64,000 nt of DNA from Zerene cesonia (Eukaryota; Arthropoda; Insecta; Lepidoptera; Pieridae). The notes beneath the pieces are model-generated. The model was given only the letters and a program-made list of their open reading frames with translations. It did not search any database and was not told where the DNA came from. Location of the stretch: NCBI RefSeq assembly GCF_012273895.1, contig NC_052127.1, positions 4,460,247-4,524,246 of the forward strand. The letters run 5' to 3'. The position numbers were made by a program, and so were the translations under genes. Below, one piece after another: positions 45,978-57,905 of this stretch (the stretch's first letter is position 1; every line of letters begins with the position of its first letter).

Positions 45978-47434
45978 GTCGCCGTCACGGCGCGGACCGA
46001 GCGCATCATTCGGTTACAGCACACGCACCGCCTTCGCCCCTTACATACACCTGGAAAAGACAAAACAATTACTTATAAATGAAACTTATTGGTCTTTGGT
46101 GAAGTGACAGTTTGATTGTACCTAAATCGAGTTTATGTAAAACCTAAAAAAGGTGTGTTATTTCGTAAATAGAAAAGGTATTAACCCTTTACATACTAGT
46201 GATTCCCCAATAGGCTATGGACTTGAAGTGACTGTTGAACGGAAAAATTTATAAAGTCTTAGAAAAATTGTCTCGGTATCGTAGGTTTCAGAAGGCTGAA
46301 GAAATACCTGAAAAAACGGTTAGTAAAACAGATTTACGGCTTTCACCTTGCGAGGGGTAGGTACGATTAAAATCGAATGCTTGATTATCTTAATTTTTTA
46401 CGTACCATACGCTTTTTGTATGTATTAATTAGATATATATTCTATGCATTGTCTTTTTTTAGTAAACAGTGTACGTGTATGTTTACGATTGATTCATTTG
46501 ATTTTGAAATATACGCTAAGTGGGTAAAGTAAAAAAAAAGTGTATTTTTCACCATTAAATTTCCATACGGATGCTCCGAGCTTTTATTAAAACGGACGAA
46601 CTGAGAACTGCTTCCTTTTTTTGTGGAAGTCGACTGAAAACCGCTGGTCTATGAATGAAACTTCTATCTCATGTCTGCATTGACCTCACCTTCGTCATGT
46701 CCATCAATTATTATTATCACAGATTAAGTACTAGACAGCAGTTACTACGTAATTATTATATAAGTCGGTCATTTCAATTTCGACATTAAAAGACATGAAC
46801 AACAATAATTTAAACCATATTGTTCAATATCCACGGCAAAAATACCTTGGGAGAATACAAGAACCACGAGTTACAATAAGAAATACAACACATCGTGCAT
46901 TTAAATTAAAACAAACACCCATATTCATATATGACGTCTAGCCTATAAAATTAGTCATTGTGTCTCACTACCGCCAAACTTAGCAACGAATTCCATAAAA
47001 TTAAAATAATTTAGTCCAAAACTAGAACAATGGCTCATAATGAAAGTGTTTAATGGTCAGGTGTCCCACATGACCATTGAGGGTATGAGTTGGTGTGAAT
47101 GCACTGAAACGATTACTTTAAACTAGAACAATTTGTTTGATATACATTGCATTATTTATTCAATCGCAATAATACAACAGCTTATAAAATACACAATGTA
47201 AAGCATTGTTTATTTGATATCAAAACTAATATTATACAGAAGAGATTGATCGATCTTTTTGACATGTTATTTTGTCACAGCGTAAAGTGAAGTCTCGTCC
47301 GATTTCTTCGATCAAATTTTAAAACTTTCACTATTAGAAAACCATCTGGATTAAATAGCCTGTATTTTTCCCGTTGCGGTACAAGCCTGGACACGCGGCT
47401 AGTGTTGAATAATATAAAAGAGTCCCGTGATACG

Positions 47435-47801
47435 CAGGGTAGGTCTGGATTGCTATACATTTTGTGAATACTCGTATGCGGAAGTCGAACACGCTTCGGC
47501 ACGAATTGGGGTAGCTCGCACCGGGAAGTACCACAACCCCACAGAAGACCGGCGTGAAATAGCATTTGCTGTGTTTCGTTCGATGACGGGGGAGCAGGAC
47601 ACCCATATTCTTTTCCCGATCCTTCCCAGTCCTTTCCTTTATTCCTATCGCCAATCCTTTCTTAATCCCTTCCCAAAAAGTCGGCAATCCATTGATAGAG
47701 GCATAAGGTCTGCAATGGACCTTATGCCTCTCCAAATGTTCATGGGCGGTGGTAGCGCTTACCATCAGGCGACCCACGAGCTCCATTGCCGACTGTAACA
47801 T
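47435..47801 (+). repeat. Repeat family D, longest copy
   Basis: TTCGGCACGAATTGGGGTAG, CCACAGAAGACCGGCGTGAA, GTCCTTTCCTTTATTCCTAT, CATGGGCGGTGGTAGCGCTT, ending GAGCTCCATTGCCGACTGTA. It includes an imperfect inverted stretch around 47697-47730 (GAGGCATAAGGTCTGCAATG next to GGACCTTATGCCTC). The longish ORFs here on both strands are repeat, not genes. Confidence 0.75.
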
Positions 47802-49839
47802 AAAAAAGCTAATAACAGCGTGTTAAAAACTGCTGAATCCCGTAATCTAACGCACTGAGCGTGTGTCGACTGGTGTCACACGAACTGTATTGCGTAACTT
47901 GGTATCGACTTGCAAATTATTGCGTCCTCTGTTAAATGCAGTGTTTGTATATCGCGTATTTGCATAACTAATAGTTTAGAAGTGGCGACGTTTCTAGGCC
48001 AAATTTTTGTTTAATATTCGAATATTCTGCCAATAGATATGGCAGGGCTGCATCTGCAGGGCTGTCGACGTTGGAATATTTTGTTATTGAAGTTATTTTG
48101 TGTATAGAAAAATAACAGTATTTTGAGTTACTGCTGGCGTCATTATGTCGTTTTTCTATAGTCTGTGAAACTGGAAGTTTTTACCGTTTTTTATATAACA
48201 TTAATTAAAATAAAAGACAATCACAATATATCCAGGCGCAAAGGTCTCATTATTCGGCATTATTTGTCACATATACAACAACAAAATTAATTATGAACTT
48301 ATAGTAAAGAAAAACTTAATAAATATTACAATACGCCTATAAAAAATCCTTATCTACTTCAAATATAGCCATCTTTTCTTTCATATTTCTATTTATACCT
48401 ACCATGTTTTAATTTTATGTAGGTACCAAGTAAAAATACGCTAGCAACGTTATGCTCTTAGGTCTATAAAATTAGACATCTTAAATGACTAAGCACGAGC
48501 GAGTGAAACGCAATAAAGAAAGTGCACCACTGTATAACTTTTTCTCTTTACAACTTGAACTAATTGCATATTATTATGAGAACATATAACAATAGAATGT
48601 AACATCGACGGCGTAATAGAAAATTATCTTAGAGTGAATGACCATTGCAATAAATTATTCATAATTATGTTCGATTTTACGATTCAGTAATTACTTTCAC
48701 TGACTAACCAATAAATACAAGGAAACATAATACACGATTATAACGATTTTGCGTTAATGTTGTTATAATTTATTATAATATATACGTGTGTTTTAGATTT
48801 TACCATTATCAATTTAAAAGTTGTGTTGAAATATTTTCTCGACTATGCATAAAAATTCGCATTTACATCCTGATTAGAAAATACCTTTCGGCAGACTATA
48901 GATTCACTAGCCATAGTTTTTAAACTGACACTTATAGAAAGCATCAAAAACCTGTATTATTTTGGTTGTCTTTTACTGGAGAAGTATCTTTTTAGAGGAT
49001 AAATAAATTAAGAAAAAAGTATAAGTATAGTATACAAATAATTAACTAATAAATATTTAAATTGCATAAAACAAACATTTTAGATTAAACTAACTGAAGC
49101 TAAAGCCTCGAAAAATACTTTCGAATTGATGGCAATACTTCTGTGTTACACAATTCTGGCAGTGTCTCGTTAGGACGATACACGATTATAAAGTGACACC
49201 AGCTGAATATAGTCTATGCTATTCCTAACGCGTCTGTGATATTCTGATGATTTGATTCAAAATAGAAGGCCATGGTAAAACCATAGTGCATATCACGTAG
49301 ATGATTAAAAAAAATCAAATTTAAATTTCGAAGTGTTCCATTGTTTTGACGTGAAAACAAATACTATATTATAATACTTAACGAATAACGTATTCGATTT
49401 TCAAATACAAACTCATTATCTAAATAATAAAACACGGCTACGCTATCTGTACAAGTCAAATATTCATGAATACCCATTTTTAAAGCTCTATGAAGATTGA
49501 AGAGCCGTGGATTGATGCTGAATCCTTTCATCGGAATACCGAGTGCTGAAACGGAGGACCGTAAATTTTAAATAAAATGCGTCTGCATTTTTTACCGCTC
49601 TGTTTTTTGTCAAAAGCGCTTTGTTAAGGGTCATTAATGCACAGTTTTAAAGTGTTTTTTTTATTCAAATTTTACTTTTAACCGTATTTGTTTCAAAGCA
49701 TTAAAAAAATCATAAATGTGTAGGTAATCAATACTTTTGTCCTTAATTCTTGTTTCTCGTAAAACTAACAGTACTGTCTTTTTTATAATAAATGGCAAAA
49801 TTGTATAAATTCAATTCGGACATTTTTGACTCGGATCGA

Positions 49840-49980
49840 ATCCGCGGGCAAAGGCACGCACTTTGCCCGCGGCTTCACTCGCATTCGAATTGTAAATCAA
49901 AACGATGAAGATACACAAAAAACCTCATTAAAATCGGTCCAGTCGTTTAGGATGCGTACAATGACACGCTAATGCATGTT
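49840..49980. repeat. Repeat family B variant
   Basis: CACTTTGCCCGCGGCTTCAC, then CATTAAAATCGGTCCAGTCG. It is preceded by ATCCGCGGGCAAAGGCACGC, an opposing copy of the same end, making a head-to-head pair. Confidence 0.5.
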
Positions 49981-50337
49981 ACAATAATTCTTTAATTATC
50001 CCAAGTAAGTATTAATGAAGCAAATGCATTTTTCGTATATAAAGACCTAAGCACCATACCTTTGAAAAGCGTCAGCTTCGTAACTGAATTCAATAGTTAC
50101 CTACAATTTATAATACCATTAAAATAACTGTTTCCATCTAGGCTAACCAAGAGCGGTTCGCGTGTAATGGCATAACTCGTATGCACGAAATTGTGCATTT
50201 ATTTTATAAATTTAATTGGACGATACAATAAATGTTACACTCACCCTTGAAAGCATACAAAGTCATCGTGTTATTACGATTTTCCATCATCATCATCATC
50301 ATCAGCGAATGTTAGTTCCCTATCAGCCCATAGTTTC

Positions 50338-50371
50338 NNNNNNNNNNNNNNNNNNNNNNNNNNNNNNNNNN
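50338..50371. other. Assembly gap, 34 N
   Basis: Short gap of estimated size next to a (CAT)n tract at 50286-50304 and SINE 2-like wording (ATCAGCCCATA). A repeat probably broke the assembly. Confidence 0.95.
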
Positions 50372-51344
50372 TCGTTCAATAATGTTACTGACATCAGTGA
50401 ATGTTTATTTTGAAAATAATATAAGTAAAAGCACTTGTTCGAAGTGAGTCTTTAGTAGTAAATAGGTATATCTACATATGGAGGAAAAATTTGCAATATA
50501 GGCATATAGCTATATATAAGTTTACACTATTACTATGACGTATTTAACGATTAGTAAGTGTATTTAACGATTAGTAAGTTTATTTAACAAATAATGAAAA
50601 TTTAATGTGAAACATGGGATCTTTGTTTCGAAAAGTATTTGGGGAATGGCTTTAAAGAAACAATTTAGCTAATTAATAATCATATATTATAAATTCGTAC
50701 AAGAACATAAATATTTTATTAGTTTTTTTTTCGTTATTGAATAACATTTAATTTCAAGACCAGTCTGATTAGCATTACATGCACAGACAATATACTATTT
50801 AATTCCAGTATTGGTGGGCCCCAGCGAATCATAAATGTAAAATAAAAGCCATTAAAGCTAAGAACAATAATGCATTCTAATAAACTGAAGTCCATTCATA
50901 TTCAAAACATGTAATATCGTACAAATAGACAAGAGAGGGGCCGCTTCATAGATCGTAATCTATGGGCGTGAGGTCTATGTCATAGATGAGGTCGAGCAGA
51001 TTGCCGTTATTTAACGATTCAAAAATCGAATGTACTGTTCGATATTTAAATGGTTTCGTTTAAATAGATCACGGTTGTGATAACTGGATTACCTACTATT
51101 CGAATTGAGAACGTTTTTGAAATGAATGTCATTTGTATAATTTTCCTGTCGAATCTTTCTTTTCGCGTATAATTTTTAATGTATGCATTTATCTCAATTT
51201 AACAGGCTAGTCTATTGAAGAAAAAACATGAAAGTATTTTATAGTGGCTTTTAGACTGTGATAGAAATATTTAGATATTTTATAGTTTTAAAATTCTTAA
51301 GGTTATGACTAAAAAATTGCGCATTATTACTTATTAGGGGTCCG

Positions 51345-51495
51345 CCCCGGCTTCGCCTGTGGTACATATATAGCCTATAGTCTTCCTCAGTAAATAGGCT
51401 ATCTAACACTGAAAGAATTTTTCAAATCGGTCCAGTAGTTCCTGAGATTAGTACGTTCAAACAAACTTTTCAGCTGTATAATATTAGTATAGATG
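51345..51495 (+). repeat. Repeat family C copy
   Basis: GCCCCGGCTTCGCCTGTGGT, ACATATATAGCCTATAGTCT, AATCGGTCCAGTAGTTCCTG, ending AATATTAGTATAGATGA. The best preserved copy of the family here. Confidence 0.65.
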
Positions 51496-52242
51496 AACTA
51501 CAAAATATTTATAAAATATTAAACAAATAAATATCAATTAATTTTCGCTTAACCACTAATCTTCACTATTATCATAATATCTTCTTATCACGCCGCCGAA
51601 GATGGTGCCTGCGTCTACCTCGTCATACCTTATTATATAACTATATCCAATTTCTAATTTAAATCAGTTCACACTCTCGTTTGATTCAAAATATAGTCAT
51701 CTTGTCGCAACAACATAGCTTGGTTACACCTAGAATTTCAATTACCCAACATAAACACAAATTTGTTGACTCTGAGGGTACTTTCATGTAAATCGTAGTT
51801 CCCCCGTCCCTCGGTTAATGAATAAGTTAAAAATACATTGGCGTTCTCATACTCTAAAGAAGCAGATGAGGTTTCAATAATAAATGCTTCACACAAGGTT
51901 TTCCATTCAAAAATAATATTATAAAAGGGTCTATCCCTCTAGACGCTAGAGTCTAGATTGATCTGGGAAGGTTTCCAGTCACAGTTAAAATTAGCACAAA
52001 GGAACACTTGTAACAGTTAAGTATAAGGGTCACTGTCGCTTAAACGGTTCGAAAAATGATTTAACTTAAGATATTTTTAACCGACTTTAAAAAAGGAAGA
52101 GGTTCTCAATTCGACAGCATTTTTTCGGTTTATTGTCTGATAACTTTGTATTGGGTGAACCATCACCAATTTGGAATATCGCTACGTCCTATATAGCAAA
52201 TTAAGCACTTATATCGATCTAAATACGTTTAATTATATTATA

Positions 52243-52348
52243 CTAGCTGCGCCCCGCGGTTTCACCTACGTCAGTCCGTATCCCGGAACACAAACAACAC
52301 ACACACACACATCCTTACAAACTTTCGCATTTATAATATAAGCAGGAT
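52243..52348 (+). repeat. Repeat family A copy, internally deleted
   Basis: CTAGCTGCGCCCCGCGGTTT to GTCCGTATCCCGG, then directly ACACACACACATCCTTACAA and the normal end. About 90 bp of the middle is missing. Just upstream, 52078-52160 has the CGACTTTAAAAAAGGAAGAG / GGTTCTCAATTCGAC wording of another common lepidopteran repeat. Confidence 0.7.
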
Positions 52349-53564
52349 AAAACGTAACTATTGTACAAATCGGATACTCTGAAGTCAAGGCACTCAAATT
52401 AGGCTCATGGTATATCATATTGCATTTATTATCACGCGACCAGCAATAAATTATGATGAATAATGTATATAAGGAAACGTCAATGTCATTAATCAACTAT
52501 TTTACAAGCCTATTTGAGTCCATTATTACTGGCGAGCTATAAACGCATTATAATTAAAACATAAAACTGATGATTTTATTATAATTATTGCATACGCATG
52601 GGTGCAAAACGTAAAATCTACATACCTATATATATCTCTTTCTATCGCATAGAGATAGAGAGAGATAGCGCGATCGTGGTTAAGCAGACAAATTAAAAAC
52701 GTTCAAAACAATGAGATGTCTGAGTATTGCATGGAAGTGCGTCTACATTTTAGTTCGAAATACAAATTCGAGAAGCCGTCGTACAGTCGGCAAAAAAAGT
52801 GCAATAATTAATAATATAACATTTGTGTATTACACGAATTAATATACTATAATGCACAACTTGTATGTAGTTACCATAGATACCGAAAGTAATTACTTAT
52901 GTGTATTAATATTTATTAACGTATTGTTATTGTGATGCTTATAATGTAGGGTTCAATTCTAAAAATTTACCACGCGGTTATAAGTAGTAGAAACTTTTGT
53001 ATTTTTATATGTTTGTAATGTTTTCACACAAAACCTACTGAACCGATTTCAAAAATTCTTTCACTATTAATTAGCTGCAACATCACTGTATGACACGTTA
53101 TGTATCTACCATGCGCAGGCGAACAGGGACGAACAGCAAGTCGTATATAAATACACACACCAGTGCACTAGGTAACAATATCACACACACACACACATCC
53201 AACACAAACAAATTCAACATAACTCAAACAGAATGCAATAATTACCAGAAGCACAGCACACACAGCACACGCAAGTGTCCCGTATTTACATGACACCAAC
53301 ATTTTGTACACACGCCTGCCTCGCATACCAAAGTGACATGGTCTTTGACGCCATAACGTGTTGAAGAATGCAAATGCAGCCTCACAATACCAATGGTTTT
53401 AACTGAACGACGATATTTACATTTGAAATGCGCTATGAGGCAGTTTTACAATATCATATGAATATTTCTTATGCGAAGACTTTGAAAGCATAGATGAAAA
53501 CTCACAATGAAAACAAAGAAAATTTCAGTTGCCTGAAATAGTATTCTAGAGAATTTAATTTTAA

Positions 53565-53741
53565 GAGTTTGTAAGGATGTGTGTGTTTGTTGCTTTTTCA
53601 CGCAAAAACTATAGAACCGATTGCAATGAAATTTGGTACGTAGACAGCTGGGACAACTTAAATAACATATAGGCAACTTTTTATCCCGATATTTCTACGG
53701 GATACGGACTTACGCGGGTGAAACCGCGGGCCGCAGCTAGT
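53565..53741 (-). repeat. Repeat family A copy
   Basis: Reverse orientation, from AGTTTGTAAGGATGTGTGTG to GCGGGCCGCAGCTAGT, well preserved. Confidence 0.8.
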
Positions 53742-54164
53742 CTATTATAAATTGCTCATACTACTCTGATTAAGATCAAACAAATATGTGAAACAAACAA
53801 CATTTCTTGTGTTGTTATTAAATTAAATACCACAGACTATACAATCAACACGTGCTATCGTGCCCCTTTAGACTTAAAAAAAAACTAATCATGAATTTAC
53901 ATTCGTTTCCTCCTATTCGCTGTATTCCATATATGATCAAGTGCTTAGCTATCGGAAGCGATTGCCTTATTAGATCCGATTGTTATAACTGGTAACGGCT
54001 AATGTCATAATGATGGAATTTCAAAAGCTCGATAGATTGCTGACTGCTGACAGATCATTTGAACTTTGTGTGATAAATGCGTTGACATTAAATAACCATT
54101 TGACATTCTTTGATGAAAAATTATGATACAATTAATCATTCAAATATTTACAATACACTAACTG

Positions 54165-54320
54165 TACGCCCCGGCTCCGCCCCGGTAGTCATTTATCGTG
54201 ATTGAAATTATATGAAGTATCCTATCTAAGTTGGATCAAATTGCACATGGTGTGCATATTCGATAAAAATCGGTTCAGTAGTTTAGCATTCCATCGCGGA
54301 CAAACAACGTGAAAAAATAA
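54165..54320 (+). repeat. Repeat family C-like copy
   Basis: GTACGCCCCGGCTCCGCCCC, CTAAGTTGGATCAAATTGCA, AAAATCGGTTCAGTAGTTTA. Counterpart of 29440-29665 on the other strand. Confidence 0.55.
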
Positions 54321-54916
54321 GTAGTGGCAAGTAATGGCATATTATTTATTAAGTCAACTTTTACGAAAATGTGGAGAAAGTTATAGGCAACACAGATTTC
54401 TAAATTATCTGGATAATATCTGAGCTTATTCATATAAGTTTTATTGACTGTAATTTATTAGGTTCTTAGCTTACCCAATGGCTTTATTATTCTAAACAAT
54501 AAAACAAATTGTGCCAAAAACTACAGTTAAAACAAATATATCTATTTATATATATCTCCATACGCTCAAAGTATAATAAACAACACACCAATATAATCGA
54601 AATTTTAATCCATAATTTATTTTTGCATAAATAAATGAAACGCGTAAACATTAACCTCCCCACTGTACTTTACATCCGAGTGCGTGCATAAAAAAACGGC
54701 CACTTAGCTTTTATAAGCAGCCATTCGCAGAGATTTCAAATGTAAAGAGACGCTTGTTGCCCATGACAACCGCCAATAACCTATACCACAGATAACATAA
54801 TATAATACAGTATACATAGGTATACGATACCACCATATGGAATGTTTGGATAGATTCGTAAACATCATTTAACACATCATGCATAAAACGCAATAAAAAA
54901 AAAGAAATATAAACAA

Positions 54917-55268
54917 CTAGCTGCAACCCGCGGTTTTACCCGCGTAAGTCCGTATCCCGTGGGAACGTCAGAATAAAAAGTTGCCTATATGTTATTGCAG
55001 TTGTCTACCGATAGCAAAATAGTAGTTTTTGCGTGAAAGAGCAACAAACGCACCCACATCCTTACAAACTTTCGCATTTATAATATTAAGTAGGAGTAGG
55101 ATAGTCACAGTACACGTGATTGTGAATATTGCAATAATTAGTATTATACCTAATAATAACTAGCTGTGACCCGCGGTTGAAGCCGCGTAAGTCCGTATCC
55201 CGTAGGAATATCGGTATAAAAAGTGCCTATGTGTTATTTCAGTTGTCCAGCTATCTACGAAGCAAAAT
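54917..55268 (+). repeat. Two tandemly placed family A copies
   Basis: The first copy (54917-55096) runs CTAGCTGCAACCCGCGG to the AATATTAAGTAGG end. A second, 3'-truncated copy begins at 55160 (CTAGCTGTGACCCGCGG) and breaks off near 55268. Their differences show separate insertions rather than a recent duplication. Confidence 0.75.
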
Positions 55269-56049
55269 AGTATTATTATTCACCAATAGATGTCAGGAAA
55301 AAAAAACACGAATAAAACACGAATATAACATTTTCTAAAAAAGATTCCTAGCTAGATCGATTTATCGCCCCCGAAACCCCCTATATACTAAATTTCATGG
55401 AAATCGTTGGAGCCGATTCCGAGATTCCAATTATATATATATATATATATACAAGAATTGCTCGTTTAAAGGTATAAGATATGTGTTTCTTTTTAATTTT
55501 CCGTTCAATAAACCGTGTAGTTAATATTTTAGCGCGCAAATTAACGAATCGATTGTAATTTATCTAGCTGTGATAATCATATAGATAATTAAAGCTATTT
55601 CATCGATTAGGTGATTTGCGAAGAGAGGTCAAATCAATCAACAACCAGTGTCTTTCCAACTACAATAAACCATCGTAATATTCTAATTTTAGCTCGTCTG
55701 AACGCACTCGAGACATTATCAATACAAAGGGTGATTTATAGTTGTCGAAGTTATTGGGACAACACGATGTATATATGTATATGTAATACCTGATACAAAC
55801 AGTATTAGCTGTTTGTATCAGGTATTAATTACCCTATGTACATATAAAGACATAAAGAAAATGGTAACTACAACAGCTTCTGTTAAAGATCGTTGAAAAA
55901 TTAAATAAAAATATATATTTTTCCATCTCTCATGAATGCCACCATAATGTGCATTAACAAGGCAGGTTAAAAGGATTTTCCAAGAATTAAAAAGCTTTTA
56001 TGCACCGAAATTACATAAACTGGATGTACCGATGTTAAAGTACCAATAC

Positions 56050-56358
56050 TACTATATCATCATCAGCCCATATATGTTCCCACGGCTGGGACGCAGGCCT
56101 CCTATGAGGGTTCAGGCTATAATCCACCACGCTAGCCAAGTGCGGGTTGGCAGATGTCACATGTCGTCGAACTTTTTTGATTATTGGACATGCCGGTTTC
56201 CTCACGATGTTTTCCTTCACCGTTTCGAGCAGTGGTGATGTTATCTATATGCGCAGATAAATTGAAAAATCAATTTATTTCCTGCCCGCTCGCCCGGTCT
56301 CGAACCCGGACGTATCGATTTTGAAGTCCGAGGTTCTCACCACGGAGCCACTGCTTCA
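56050..56358 (+). mobile_element. SINE 2, near full-length
   Basis: ATCATCATCAGCCCATATAT, GGGACGCAGGCCTCCTATGA, GTTTCCTCACGATGTTTTCC, AAAATCAATTTATTTCCTGC, GCCCGGTCTCGAACCCGGAC, GAAGTCCGAGGTTCTCACCA. This is a repeat I recognise as widespread in Lepidoptera. The right end resembles the complement of a tRNA (B box). Short ORFs on both strands belong to it. Confidence 0.75.
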
Positions 56359-56640
56359 TATCGTAATTACCTATTTCTTATTAATCTAGTTAACATAGTT
56401 GATAAATAACGACAATAACAAATTTCCACGTCAATTGGACACATGATTCAGAGTGAAGCCGGAGGTAATCGCGATAAAATAAGGATGAGCATGGGCGTGA
56501 AGTGGTATGATCATCTATTAAAATTGCATTGACGATAGATGAAGAAGTGTTAAAGATATAGAAATTAATAAACCTTTAATAAATTGCCAAATCACAGTTC
56601 AAACCATTATTGTATAAACCATTTTAGGAAAAAAAAAAAG

Positions 56641-56880
56641 GTTGCCTGTAAAGTCGGTTTTACGGGCGAAGATTTTACGTGACAACGTCTTTTTCTCGGT
56701 AGAACGACAGAGACAGAGACACAAGTACGCGCCGATTCAATGCGCCTAATTCTCTAGTGCTGCGCGCGCGGCGGACCGATCATAGTTCGGTGACTCATCG
56801 TAACGTTACCGAGCGTTACACTTTTTCATGAGTGACTCCGAGCCGCAACCTAATTTAAGACGTTGTCACGTCAAAAAATA
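56641..56880. repeat. GC-rich block bounded by 15-bp inverted repeats
   Basis: ACGTGACAACGTCTT at 56677-56691 and its exact reverse complement at 56857-56871 bound about 165 bp that is far richer in G+C than its surroundings (including GCTGCGCGCGCGGCGGACC). No ORF. Probably a non-autonomous mobile element; a promoter-like CpG-rich island is the alternative. Confidence 0.5.
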
Positions 56881-56922
56881 AAGAGTCTGCTAATCGGATT
56901 AGAAGCGCGATTAATTAAGACT

Positions 56923-57080
56923 AGCTGTAACCCGCGGCGTCACTAAACCAGACTATCATCTCTCTCTGTACCAAATTTCACACAGATTCGGTAAATTGTT
57001 TTCGTATGAAAGAGTAACAAACGTCCATAATATGTCCAGCCATGCACCCATACTTCTGTATACTATCGAATTTATAGCAT
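56923..57080 (+). repeat. Interspersed repeat related to 3259-3420
   Basis: CTAGCTGTAACCCGCGGCGT, CTGTACCAAATTTCACACAG, TATGAAAGAGTAACAAACGT. See the copy in VPS15 intron 1. Confidence 0.55.
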
Positions 57081-57289
57081 TAGCAGAATATAGTTTGCGG
57101 AGAACCCTGCCGTGAACAGCCTGTGACTGTTAAGTCAGGGAAAAGAGATTTTTCAACGGATTTGAACAAGATTTCTTTATATCATTTTTTTCGAACACTT
57201 TTCAGCGAGCGCGATCACGGGAATACTGAGATGTTATGTCTTGACGGTGATACATAAATCGTAAAAAAAATCAATAAAAGACGTAAATG

Positions 57290-57425
57290 ATATATTTATT
57301 TATTTATTTAACACTTTATTGTGCTGGTATACAAATAAACCTTAAATATAAAAACTTACAACTAGACCAGCACAGAAGGCGACCTTATCACTAAACAGTG
57401 ATCTCTTCCAGGCAACCCACTGTGT
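57290..57425 (-). repeat. Retroelement 3'-tail-like repeat, reverse orientation
   Basis: (TTTA)n, CACTTTATTGTGCTGGTATA, AAGGCGACCTTATCACTAAA, CAGTGATCTCTTCCAGGCAA. The complement of this wording is at 14600-14765. Confidence 0.5.
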
Positions 57426-57737
57426 ATAGAAATAGTAAAAAGCAGGAGGTAGGTATTAAGTACATAAATATTTTAACTTAGAATATTTAATCTATATATA
57501 CATATTCTTTAACACATGGCATGGTGATAAGCTTTTTTGCCCTCATTCCTTATAATTGTTTTGGCAAAGGCTGCCATATTCGTTTGCTAAAACATGTGTT
57601 AGGAAAGAACCCGCCGCTGCAATGTGCATCGCAACTGGTTAATTCTGTCATATGTTAAAATACTTAGCGATGTTTTGTGTTGCCATTGAAGTCTGCAAAA
57701 GGACTTAGTTATGAAATCAGACAATTATTCATTTGTT

Positions 57738-57905
57738 ACTAGCTTCTGCCCGCGGCATCGCACGCGTTCATTCAGTAGTTTAATAAATGTTATTATACAC
57801 CTTCCTCTTGAATCACTCTATCTATTAAAAAAAAAACCATTAAAATCCGTTGCGTAGTTTTAAAGATTTAAGCATACATAGGGACATAGGGACAGAGAAA
57901 GCGAC
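57738..57905 (+). repeat. Repeat family B copy
   Basis: CTAGCTTCTGCCCGCGGCAT, CGCACGCGTTCATTCAGTAG, CATTAAAATCCGTTGCGTAG, GGGACATAGGGACAGAGAAA. The longest family B copy here. Confidence 0.7.

Noticed and set aside
47334..47801. A 155-codon minus-strand ORF and a 123-codon plus-strand ORF
   Set aside because: Both lie in repeat family D; parts recur at 38475-38705 and 42728-43008.
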